DNA of 64,000 nucleotides from the NCBI GenBank assembly GCA_002118135.1, contig BDIU01000056.1, positions 186,001 to 250,000 on the forward strand, given 5' to 3'. Numbering within the stretch: the first letter of the stretch is position 1; every line of letters starts with the position of its first letter. Source of the DNA: Trebouxia sp. TZW2008. Lineage: Eukaryota > Chlorophyta > Trebouxiophyceae > Trebouxiales > Trebouxiaceae. The position numbers and the translations under genes are program-made. This document shows positions 23,515 through 33,900 of the stretch, piece by piece. The notes below the pieces were generated by a model. That model searched no databases. It was not told the origin of the DNA and saw only the letters and a program-made list of their open reading frames with translations.

Positions 23515-26500
23515 ATGGCGTCGTCAGTACTTAACAAGCCATACCGCTTCATCCTTGTGTCAGACTTGGATTGGACCATGGTGGGCATCAGCTATTTGTG
23601 CAGGCTGCGAAATGGCCACCATTACGTTAAGCTCAAAGTGCTAGATTCGATATGGGTTTGTGACAACACTCTCTGACCCTATAGGTAGACCATGAGGACA
23701 AGGAGAACAAGTCTTTGAATGCCTTCAATCAACTGTGGCAGTCCAAATTTGCACAGGACTGCCTCCTGGTCTTTTCCACTGGCCGATCCCTGAAGCTGTA
23801 CAATGAGCTGCGAGTGAGTCATTGCCCATCAATGTGATGGACTTGATATGCATCGACGCAATCATAGGCTCTAACACATCTGTTTGCTTGCACATGCGTG
23901 ATTGGTGCATATGGCAACAGGTCAAGGCTCAACACAGTGCTGCCATTGGTTGCCAGGCACTCGACACGCAATGCACAGTACATTCCTAATCAATAAAAGC
24001 ATTTGCTCGCAAGCCTGTTGTCCTGACTCAGAACTTGTTTGACTCAAAGGTATCACAGAAGTCAGAGTGCATGATTGCTTTGCCACTGCAAGCATGTCGT
24101 TGAAGCAAGATGTCCTCAAAACAGATGTCCAAAGATCTAATGTCTTTACAGGTCATGTCCTTGAATCAAGTGTCCTTGTGTTCATTGCTGTTATGCCAAG
24201 CGTTTGTGTGTCCAGAGATTACTTTAATGGGTCTTATGCAGGATGAGGTGCCACTTGGGAATCCAGATGTCCTAATTTGTTCTGTGGGGACAGAAATCTT
24301 CTGGGAAAAGCCCACTTCCAGCGGTTCAGATCCCCAACCCGACAAGAAGTGGACACAGCTGCTGGACCAAGGATGGAATAGGCAAGCTGCACTGGATGCT
24401 GCTGCACAACTCAAGGAGCTCAAGCCACAGGTAGTCCTGCTACAGTGTTTGTCTCTTTATAGTGACTATGTTGGTCACCAGGCAGATTGTCCTTGTGGCG
24501 AACTGTCCTGATTCAGCAATACCACTGCAGTCAGAATGCAGTGATTGGTTCGACATTGCATTGTCCTTACATCAAGGATGCCCTTACGTTGAGTGTCCTT
24601 AAACAGATCACTCACTTCTCAGGTCACTGTATTTCTGCTATCAGACTGTACTTGGACTCTGATGCTATCAGACAAATTGTTCCTGCTGTCAAGTAAGATA
24701 GCCCTGATGTCAAGCATTTGCTGAGCGAGGATGGAAAGCTCTCTTGCAAACAACAGCAAATTGCGCTCTTTCCTGACTGCAAAATTGTTCTGACTGCAGA
24801 GCGAAAGTGAGCAGCGGCCGCACAAGTTGAGCTACATTGTTTCTGTCAAAGGAGATGCTGCAGAAAAAGTTGTCTCACAGCTGGAAAGCAAGTTGAAGGA
24901 GGCAGGTAGATCTTCTCTTGGAATGCATGGATGATCACCACACGACTGAATGTCAGAAGTTGCCAGCAATCCAGTAAGTCACCAGAATGTTTAGTCATTG
25001 GCAATATTTGTCACCCAATGTCAATGTGTGCAATGTGCTGGTTCAATGCTCTCTTCCTCATGAAAGTCAGAGTCTCTCAGGATGTATCCCGTTTTGATCT
25101 TGATGTAATGTTGTGAAATCTGGATTGGGATTAGGGTGGTCACCATCATCATCACTCATGGCCGAGTGTGCATGCACGAGTGACTGCAAAGGTTTTACAC
25201 AATGACGAGGCAGACATGCACATCCTGCCTCCGCATCTGCTTGCATTGTGATGGTGACTTCATGCTTACAGCACCAGCATCATCACCATCACCCCTAGCT
25301 GAATTCACAGCTCTACAAAGGTGGCATTGGTCTCCTGGCATGAACATCACTCACAGCTGAATGTGCATGCAGGATGGACAGCGAAGGTGATCTACATTGG
25401 TCGGGCAGACTTACTTACCCTGCCTCAGCATCTGCTTACACAGTGCTGGTGTGATGCGTGCTTACACATCATCACCATCGCTCACAGCTGGATGTGCATG
25501 CAGGCGTGACTGCAAAGGTGATCTACAGTCGGCGCAGCAGACTTGGACATCCTGCCCCAGATGCTGACATCTGTTTGCTTTGTCGTAGTGTATCATTGTG
25601 TCGCCTCATCAACACTCATGGCTAAATGTGCATGCAGGCGTGGCTGCAAAGGTGATCTAAAGCGATGGGGCAGACTTGGATGTCCTATCACAGCATGCTA
25701 GCACCAACTTGCTTTGTGAGACGTGATGCACGACTGCATCGCCTTCAATCTTACCTGTGAAACAAACGTGCATGCAGGGGTGACTGCAAAGGTGATCTAC
25801 AGCGGTGGGGCAGATCTGGACATCCTGCCCCAGCGTGCCAGCAAGGGCAAGGGACTGGAATTCCTGCTTGGCGAGGTGAACCCCTAGTGCCTGCTTCCAG
25901 CATCAGCAAACTCTGCTGCACCCTTCCCTCCTGCCCCCCCCCGCCCACCAACATGCTGTTTGGCCTCAGAGTAACTGCTGTCGTGACAGTATGACAAGCG
26001 TCTGATCGCTAGCAAAGGCAAGGGACTTGAGATTCTGCTTGACGGGGTCAGCTCCAAAGCCTTGCTTGCACACGCAGCAAACTCTGCTGCCTCCTCCCCC
26101 TCCCCTCCCCTCCCCAGTGCTGAAATTGCTGTTTGATGTTTACAGCAACTGCTGCTGTGACAGTGCGAGCATTTGACAGTGCGAGCGTTTGACTGCTAGC
26201 AGAGGCAAGGGACTTGAGTCTCTGCTTGGCAGGGTCACCATCAAAGCCATGCCTGCAGCATCAGCAACCACTGCCCTGATCCCATCCCCCCCCGGACCCC
26301 ACCCACAACCCCTATTAGCCTCTCAAAGCTCTTCCTGCAGCAGCAGCAGCAATGATTGCTCCCGTGACACCTTTTCTCCAAAGCCTGCATCATGGGCTGA
26401 CATTCCTCCCCCCCCTCCAAATTGACCCACTCCTTTTTGGCCCCTCCTGTAGAGCCCTGCTTGGAAAAGATCAGTCGATATTGCCTTGATCCCCACACAA

Positions 26501-27854
26501 AGCCCTGCCTGCAACAATGGCAAACATTCCCCCTTGCCTCATCCCCCGCCCCAATCCCCCCACCTCCTCTTGCCCTTCCACAAAAGCCCTGCCTGTAGCG
26601 TCAGCAGATGTTCCTGTATTCGCCGCACCCGCCCCCGCCCGCCCCCCTCAAACCCCTCTTGGTATCCCTGCCTTTGATCAAATCCCTGCTGGCAGCATCA
26701 GCAAAGACCCAACTGCCATTGACCTTTTCTTCCGCCTTTGCGCTCTCCACTGATTCCTCCTATGGATGCCTGAGATCTTCACCCAACAATTTGTGGGCAG
26801 GTGAAAGAGCTAGTGGGATCACCAAAAGATGGCGTGCTGGTAAATGGAGATTCCGGCAATGACATAGAGCTGTTTGCTGTGCCTGGTGTGCGCGGCTGCA
26901 TGGTTGTCAATGCTCATCCCGAGTTGAAAAAATGGTGCGATGCGCATGCGTCCCCAAACCTCTTTCAGGTGAGTTGTGTCTCAGACACCACATGCTCAAT
27001 GAAAGTTTGACTGTCAAATGTTTTTCTGGTATGCAACAGATTTGTACATGATGCATGACACCCTGGCATTGCTGCATGTGGTGTGCATGCTTCCCAAAAG
27101 TTCTTTCAGGTGTGTAACAGACCAGTGGACGGTAATCAAAGAGGCCATCATTACAAACACAATGCCCTATACCCAGTCATCAAATGCATATTTTCAATTC
27201 GCACCTTGATACTGCTGCGAAGCAGCAGCAAAATGATCCAATTCTGTTTGCACTGTGCATTCATGGTGTTGGGCAGCAGGCTCAGTCTACATGCACTGCC
27301 AATTTGGATCATCAGGCAACAGATCGTATTTGCATGCACACCCTCTTACGTAACTCCTACCTGACAAACATTTGCATGTGCAGCCTGATACAGATGCAGC
27401 AGCCTCAGCATCAACGACTGTAATGACTACACTCTGTGCAGCATATGCATCAGCTTAGGTGTGAGTGGTGTCAAAGATACTCACATGCCCAAGTGACATT
27501 TGAGTCTCAAACATCTGCATGTGGAAAGCATTTCGTGCCAGTGTAGCTGTCTCAAGGCCTGCAGCTTGCTTCATGTGCAGAATCCGCACTGCTGTTCACC
27601 TTAGCTCAGCTTGGCGTTTCGGATTTCACGAATGACCACATGCGCGTCTCATGAATTGAGAACAGCTGTTGCAACTCGCTTACATGATGCACAACTTATG
27701 ATCTTGTCTTCGCATTAAGATTGCTTTGCCAGTGTTTGGCATCTGTGTTCATATATCACATGTCAACAAATACTGTGCGCTGCAGGCGTCACAGAGGTGT
27801 GCAGGCGGCATATTAGAGGCTCTACGGCACTTTGGGCTTGACAAGGGCAATTGA
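23515..27854 (+). CDS. Sucrose-phosphate phosphatase, HAD domain only
   Basis: Seven exons: 23515-23580, 23685-23813, 24242-24430, 24800-24905, 25778-25875, 26801-26968, 27786-27854, giving 274 aa. The enzyme removes phosphate from sucrose-6-phosphate in the last step of sucrose synthesis, in the cytosol. The HAD signatures are present: DLDWT (motif I; the two Asp are kept), VFSTGRSLKLYNEL (motif II region), SGGADLDILPQRASKGKGL (motif III with the Lys), and VLVNGDSGNDIELF (motif IV). The product ends RHFGLDKGN. Land-plant SPPs run to about 420 aa with a C-terminal S6PP_C domain that is missing here, so the architecture is like cyanobacterial enzymes. Exon 5 is the only intact member of a long tandem array of copies at 25165-26770. 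There is no transit peptide. The start is the only ATG in phase with motif I and has CACC before it. Confidence 0.93.
24459..24631 (+). mobile_element. MITE-like repeat, copy 4
   Basis: The family block GCAGTCAGAATGCAGTGATT and GTCCTTACATCAAGG is present, with an outer right end GGTCACTGTA. The left end is degraded. It lies in SPP intron 3. Confidence 0.7.
25165..25777 (+). repeat. Four upstream echoes of SPP exon 5 (5' part)
   Basis: Copies of the acceptor plus the start of exon 5 (GTGCATGCAGGGGTGACTGC, AAAGGTGATCTACAG, GACATCCTGCCCCAG) begin near 25171, 25366, 25497 and 25631, and the real exon acceptor is near 25771. Copy 1 has TGA, copy 3 a frameshift and copy 4 a TAA, while copy 2 stays open across the unit. 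Spacing is 131-195 bp. Confidence 0.9.
25985..26770 (+). repeat. Downstream echoes of SPP exon 5 (3' part)
   Basis: The exon end and following intron (AGCAAGGGCAAGGGACT, CTGCTTGGCGAGGT, then CCAGCATCAGCAAACTCTGC) recur at about 26008-26085 and 26196-26275. Shorter intron-only copies (AAAGCCCTGCCTG...AGCAGC/AGCAA) follow near 26500, 26580 and 26690, mixed with C-rich tracts. Confidence 0.8.
27000..27118 (+). repeat. Echo of SPP exon 6 (3' end)
   Basis: GCATGCTTCCCAAAAGTTCT followed by TTCAGGTGTGTAACAG resembles the exon 6 end (GCATGCGTCCCCAAACCTCT, TTCAGGTGAGTTGTGTCTCAG) about 140 bp downstream, with a donor-like GT retained. Confidence 0.6.
27443..27505 (+). repeat. Two-copy repeat, intronic copy in SPP
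   Basis: The second member of the pair described at 23140-23210, in SPP intron 6. Confidence 0.7.
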
Positions 27855-28736
27855 ACAGATCACGATGTTACTGCAGCTTTGGTGGGGCAGTGGCGCACAG
27901 AGGGCAGGGCCTGATGGTCATCTGTCAAAGATGCACCAAGCCATTGGGCTTTTGTGTCTGACAGCACAGCACACCAACGATAGCTTCATTTGCACAGTTT
28001 CTCTATGATAGCAATTGAAAACCTGTCTGAGAAGTGATCCATACTCAGTAACGACAGTCCAGGGTCCGAGTTGAATGCTTTGACCGTTGATGCAGCTGAG
28101 CATGCAGCTCTAGGAATGCCCAAGCTAGAAAAAAAAGGAAAAGTCTACGCCGTTAGGGGTCATAACGGGAGCCTCTGTCTAAAGAGGCAGCCCGGAGCTC
28201 AAGCTGAACATATGCAAATCGATTGCTTGTCTTACACTGAGTGCCCACAAAATTTGACGTTTTGTGCACAACATGCATAACATTATGCTGGCCATACCTC
28301 CTGCTGTCCGCCATGCTGACGGTAATCAGAACAAGAAACTTGTGCAAGGTTGCTGCTGCAAGAGCATCACCAGTTGGGCCTCATTTCAAATCGCAGTTGT
28401 CAGGGTTGTCCACTTCTTCATTCGCCATAGCGAAAGCGTTTGTACATCGCACTGCCCGCCGAGCAAAACACTTGGCATTGGCCGTCTTACCGCTGGGTCC
28501 AGGCTATAATCAAAGTCGAGTCTAACGATCCGAAGGCAGAGGCAGCGTGCGACGCCGCGTACACGGCATTGCAACCTGCTGCCGCGGTGATCAGCTGTGA
28601 CACAAACCAGTTGACGAGGGAAAGCTGTGCCACGAGCCACAACAAAGCTTATCTGCACGCGTCCTCTGGATCATGTTGGTCACGGGTACGATGCTGTGCG
28701 CCGCTGGCTGTTGTGCAGAGTATTAGCTGACGCTAC
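27855..28736. other. Intergenic, SPP to F-box gene
   Basis: It holds a 65-bp hairpin-bearing repeat at about 28130-28195 and the F-box promoter. A frame at 28440-28730 lacks any recognisable domain and is not called. Confidence 0.45.
28130..28195 (+). repeat. Two-copy hairpin repeat, copy 1
   Basis: AAAAGTCTACGCC, CATAACGGGAGCC and a perfect small hairpin, GCCTCT-GTCTAA-AGAGGC. A second copy lies at about 48258-48318. An A-rich run precedes each copy. Confidence 0.65.
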
Positions 28737-29555
28737 TTGCGGTCAAAGTATGCACAAATACGATCGTCAAGCGGGTTTGCAGACTGGGCAAATCTTCCCG
28801 GTTCGGTCCTTGAGAGGGCAGCCAGTATGGAGGCGAAAGTCACTGCCACCATGGCGTGCGTGTGCAAGACTTGGGCAGCTATAGCCTCCTCAGATCAAGC
28901 CAAGCCGACTGTGTTGAGACACCCTCAGCGACCTTGCAGATACCTCTGGTCGTCATGTGCTGAAGGCTACAGCAGGCTCGAGGCGATCAAGTTGATGAAC
29001 GCAATCCCATACAGGCTTGTCGCATGTCTCACAAAAGTCGTGCTGGTGCTCGATTATGAGAGCTTTCCTGTCCTGTGTGGAGTTCTTTGTAGAGCATGTC
29101 CAAGTCTGCAAGAATTAGCTGTAGAGCCTAAATGGGGTGGCCTCAGTGACATACAGCAATTGGAGTACCTACCTGTAGGGATGAAGCGTCTGTTCCTTGG
29201 CAAGGTCAACGACGTACAAATTCATCTGAGCATGTTTGACAAATTCCAGCAGCTTGTTCTTCTGCATTTGGAAATGTACACTGGTTACAGGTGCTTTCTC
29301 TGGCAACGTGATGAGGAAATGTCTCTCATTCGCGGTGATCTCAAATTGCCTGAGCTGCAGTCACTGGTTGTCATAGCTGCAATGCCTGATGTCGATGGCA
29401 ATGGTGTTGACTTTATAGAAGCTGAAGAGCTGACATTGAATTCTGTTCCTGCTACCTGCCAATCCTGTTTGTGTTGTAAGCTCAGCCCCACATTGTTCCA
29501 CCCAGGGGTTCGTTGGGAATTGCAATTCAAAATGATGACCTTAGACTCATTTTAG
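28737..29555 (+). CDS. F-box protein, single exon
   Basis: An uninterrupted 272-aa frame ending in TAG. Residues about 16-50 read as an F-box: FADWANLPGSVLERAASMEA followed by ATMACVCKTWAAIASSD, with the conserved W..LP, VCK.W and IA positions. The rest is Leu-rich with irregular repeats (LQELAVEPKWGGLSDIQQLE, QQLVLLHLEM, KLPELQSLVVI), like the degenerate LRR tail of algal and plant F-box proteins. F-box proteins link substrates to SCF ubiquitin ligases; the substrate here is unknown. A TGTAA element, the usual green-algal polyadenylation signal, lies about 40 bp past the stop (29594-29598), supporting a true 3' end. The gene is unusual here for lacking introns, so it may be a retrocopy or a rapidly turning-over family member. 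An upstream coding extension is possible. Confidence 0.7.
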   Translation: MRSKYAQIRSSSGFADWANLPGSVLERAASMEAKVTATMACVCKTWAAIASSDQAKPTVLRHPQRPCRYLWSSCAEGYSRLEAIKLMNAIPYRLVACLTKVVLVLDYESFPVLCGVLCRACPSLQELAVEPKWGGLSDIQQLEYLPVGMKRLFLGKVNDVQIHLSMFDKFQQLVLLHLEMYTGYRCFLWQRDEEMSLIRGDLKLPELQSLVVIAAMPDVDGNGVDFIEAEELTLNSVPATCQSCLCCKLSPTLFHPGVRWELQFKMMTLDSF

Positions 29556-30427
29556 GTTGCTGTGACCATGTGTGAGTTGTGTTTGGCAACTGCTGTAACA
29601 GGTTGAACACAAGTACGTCCTGAATGCCAACTCTTCCAGCTGAATACTCAGGCAAAATTTGAAGGGCAGCATGCAAAATACATGCTGATCTAGACATGGC
29701 TGGTGCCTTGATGCAAGCTGCATCATGTTTGCTGACTCGAAGCTGCATTGTATACTATTTGCTTGCTGACAAAGCTGATGACACATATGCATATGCCCAT
29801 GTACTGCATGTCACCAAATCCACTTCATAATGAAGTACAGTCAGTCAGACTTGGCCTGTTTGGGAAGCTGACATTGCCCTTGATTGTTGCAACTACTTTG
29901 CAGAAATGCCTGTTTGTCGAGCAGCATCTCACATGGAACAGGGAGAGTGCGTCATGCAATCAGAGTATGTTATTGCCGTCAGCGCATGTCTTCCTGACTC
30001 AGTTTTCAGCTGGGCACAGAACAGTTCGAGTGTTATATTATTTGAAGCGGCAGCACTTCAGCACAAAAACAGATAGGCATTGCAGAATTGTGCGCAGCCT
30101 GCCATCATTTCCTTTAAGGCATCAACGGTATATGTTTCAGTTGGTTGCTGCTGAACAATGTTGCACAGCTCCTGATCAATCAGACAGCTGTCCCGCTATT
30201 TTGCTTCCATAAGCCCCTACAACAACTCTGGGCAAAGCGTTGTGAAGCCACCAGCGTTGGGCTAAAGGACTCTGTTTATCTGTCAGAAAAGGACTCTATC
30301 CCCAAGAAAGAAACGGTGGACATAGGCACTTCGATGCAACCTTAACAAAGAAAACACCTACATTACTGGCAGTGAAGGTTTCCTGTGCAATTAGCTGGCC
30401 AAGCAAAACAGAACTAACACATCGTGA
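29556..30427. other. Intergenic, F-box 3' end to PAP echo array
   Basis: After a TGTAA at 29594 no gene is supported. The frame at 29748-30212 has no domain and no splice context. Confidence 0.5.
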
Positions 30428-30921
30428 CTAAGGGCTTGTTGGCACAACAAGGCTATACAAAGGCCTCTGCATATTATCCTCAATGCTGCAAGACCTACAA
30501 AGCATGCTGCCAGCATTCAGTTGAAATTTGACACATCTGGCAGTCAAGGATTTTCTTGTACAACAAGGCTGTACAAAGACTGCTGTCAAAGGTGCAAACA
30601 ATGCTGTCCACAGCGAGCTGCGTTGCCACAATGCTGGCAGTCAAGTGCTTCTTGGTACAACAGCGCTACACAAAGGCCATGTCCTCAATGCTGTCAAAAC
30701 TGCAAACCAGGCTTTTGCAATGCTGAACAAGTTGCATAGCATGCTGTCAGAATGCGATTGAACTTTGACAAAGCTAGCACTCAAGGGTTTCTGGGTACAT
30801 TGAGACTATGAACAGGCCTTTGAGCTCGAGCCTTGTCCTCAATGCTGAAAAAGTTGCATTGCATGCTGTCAGCTTTCCGTTGAAATTTGACAAGGCTAAG
30901 GTTCTTTGAAACGGAAAACGT
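30428..30921 (-). repeat. Four to five echoes of the PAP last exon (3' part)
   Basis: Downstream of the stop codon, the coding end (CCTGTGTATAGCCTTGTTGT, ACCAAGAAACCC) with its upstream CAGCATGAAATGCAACTTTT segment recurs at about 30790-30890, 30650-30770, 30545-30610 and 30430-30540. The outermost copy still translates as LNAGSM...IEDNMQRPLYSLVVPTSP and then a stop. Spacing is about 110-140 bp. Confidence 0.85.
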
Positions 30922-33900
30922 TCAAGGGTTTCTTGGTACAACAAGGCTATACACAGGCCTTTCAGCCTTGTCTTCAATGCTGAAAAAGTTGCATTTCATG
31001 CTGTCAGCGTTCAGCTGAACTGTTACAAAGCCAGAAGATTGCCACTGGAAAACTGCATTGGTGTTGCCAATGAAAGGGCGGTCACATTTCGAGCCAGCGC
31101 CACTGATGATGTAATGTGTGTCCTGATTAGACACTTTGATATACTCTAGATTGTGGTCATGACCGCTGAAGTAGACTTGGACACCATATCTCTGCAATGA
31201 CCACAGCAATCATCATCTTTTGCAAAACTCACAGGTGCACATACACCTTAAGACAAGCCTGAGTAGCACCGCCCTGAGACAATCTTGTGATTGGACCATG
31301 CACCAGTGCACAGACTACTTGCTATGGGCAAAAGCTGCAGGCCACATGCATCTGAATGCCTATTTATCCTGCTCCGATAGCTTGCAACAGGTCAGCACGG
31401 ACTGAGTCAAAACAGTTGAATCTCAGGATGGTGTTGACGGTGCCAGTGCAGTGGCTACAAGAAGACATTTCAATGTACGTGAAGCAGATGTTGGACGTAC
31501 TGTACAAACTCTGCAGTGCTGTTTAAATCAGCTTGGTGCATGCTCATCATCGGTTGAACATGTTTGCACAGGCAGGCTTATACCTGGAGCAAAGGTTGGA
31601 TGTGCTGTACAAGCTCTGCAGTGCTATTGTGGTGTCCGTTGGAATAGACTGGGTGGTGCCCAATCACAATCTTCCAGAGCGCTTGTGACCTGGCTAGCTG
31701 CCCTTCAAGTTCCAGCAAATTAGCCTGCCAGGACTGCTCTGACAAACCACCTATACAACAGACCAGGCTGACTGCCCTTCAGCAGTCAGCAAGTTTGCTT
31801 GCCAAGACGACTTCAGCAAACCGCCTACATGCCGCACCAAGCCTTTTGGACATTGAGTCACAGGCAGGAAGACATAGAAGCTGCATTTTGGCAACTTTCC
31901 AGCAAGGTTGCTTGTCAAGACTGCTTCAGCAAACCGCCTATATGCCGTACCAAGCCTTCTGGACATGAAGTGACAGGCAGGAAGACATACAAGCTGTGTT
32001 CTGACAGTTTCCCCGCAAGTCAGCTTGTCAAAACTGCTGCAGCAAACCACCTGTACGGTGGACCAGGGCAACTGGTGCTTTTTGCTTTGCAAATGTATCC
32101 AATCGAGCGTGTGCAGCTTGCAATCAAAATGCCTCTGAAAGGGCTGAAGGCAAAGGAGACATGCATCATTGTAATGTACAAGTGGCAAACGCCTGTACCA
32201 ACTGCATGTACCAACTGCATTTCTATGAACTGATGCATCATCATTCGACAACTTTGGACAAAAGCAGCACTTGCTATGCTGCCTGCATATCATGTCAAGG
32301 CTCAAGACAAGTAGCATGCAACATCACGAGGTGTGAATAGCATTCCTCTGCAAAAAAACTCTGAGCATGCAAATGCATGAATCTGTAATGTCTTTTGTTC
32401 TAGGGAAGCCAGAAGTGGCACCTGCCTATGCTGTTGGCCGTTTTTGTTCTGATGATAGCGCTGTACAAAGGTCACCAAAGCAACTTGTATGTCCAGGGAG
32501 CAGAAGCAGGACCTGCCTGTGCTATTGACCCAATTCTTCTGGTGTATTGCTGCAAGAACAGCACTGAAGAGATGCATCAACATTCATGTGCAGGGAGCAG
32601 AAACGGCACCTGCCTATGCTGTTGGCCCATTTCTTCTGGTAATAGCGCTGTACAAAGGGCACAGTGTCGTAGAAAAAGAGCTCTGCTTTTCCGTTGGCCA
32701 GAATCTTCTGGTAGGACCTCTCACAACACCAGCGCTTGTCTTGTTGACTCAACTGCCAGCTCAGCTGCATACATGACGAGAACAATGATAACAATGATGA
32801 TAATAGCATGCATTTTGATCCACATACTGCACATCTCATGGAGGTGCTAGATATAAATGGCCCAAGTCAATTATCAGGCACAACAAATAGTTGATGCCTC
32901 TTGTGTGAGTCATGAGCCTGACACCCATGCAAACTGACTGCACATGCTGACGTGCCTTGCTGAACAGATTCAGATTCTGAGGCTAGGCATAAGCAGGGTG
33001 CCATGTATAGTCACAGACAGTACATATCCTTAAAATTTTTGAAATGGCAGTGTGCAGCATTAGCAGTATAGCAGCAATGTCAATATCAACATCAAGAAAG
33101 CCAGCAGCCAGCATAAGCTGGCTCGTCAGAAAAGTTGCAACAGTTTGCAAGGCTTGTGTCAATGGCGTCAGAATCACAGTCAACCTGCTGAACAACTTTA
33201 TGGGCACACTTACCAGCACTTCTGTTTGAAAGTGTGTACAATGTTACTATTGTTACAGACGTAACATGTCAAAGTGCTGCAGCTCCTGGAAAGGTCTGTG
33301 CTGATGGAAGCAGACCCAACGGGATTGCAAACTAAATGACTGGCTGATGAATCAGATTCAGGGTAATTGCAGAAACCCTGACCTCCAAGCAGTCACATGG
33401 AGACAATAAGTGGAAGAAGTCGACGAAAGCCAAACCTGATGGACAGGGCTAAAGTAACAGCCATCACCACTTGAGGCACAGTGACTGGGAAGGGCATCCC
33501 CTGGGGGTGCCCCATCACCATAGTCATGGTTGCCTAGAACATTGAACCAAGGCACTTGCAAAGCGGGGGCACTGTATAGGTCTGAGAAGGATTTCTGAAA
33601 CGCAGGATCTTGCACGCTGCCAAGACCATCTGCGAGCACCCAACAGTGCAATCAGACAACGCAGGTCTGCTACTGACTTCTGTAAGCAGCCAGCAATGCA
33701 GTCAATGCAGCAAAAGCAGTGTACAGATCTGAGAAGGACCATTGAATGCAGGGTCTTGCACACTGCCAAAGCCATCTGCAAGCAGGCAAAGATGCAGTCA
33801 GGTGATGCAGCTTTGGAATAAGTTCTGATGACCCTGTCAAAAGGCACTTGCAAAGCGGGGGAAGAATCCAGGTCGAGAAGGATTTCTGGAATGCAGGATG

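Noticed and set aside
25165..25777. SPP exon 5 copies as genuine alternative or repeated exons
   Set aside because: Three of the four upstream copies have a stop or frameshift and only one is open, so they are listed as echoes, with the open one flagged.
28440..28730. Open frame just upstream of the F-box gene
   Set aside because: No recognisable domain and no convincing splice link to the F-box frame.
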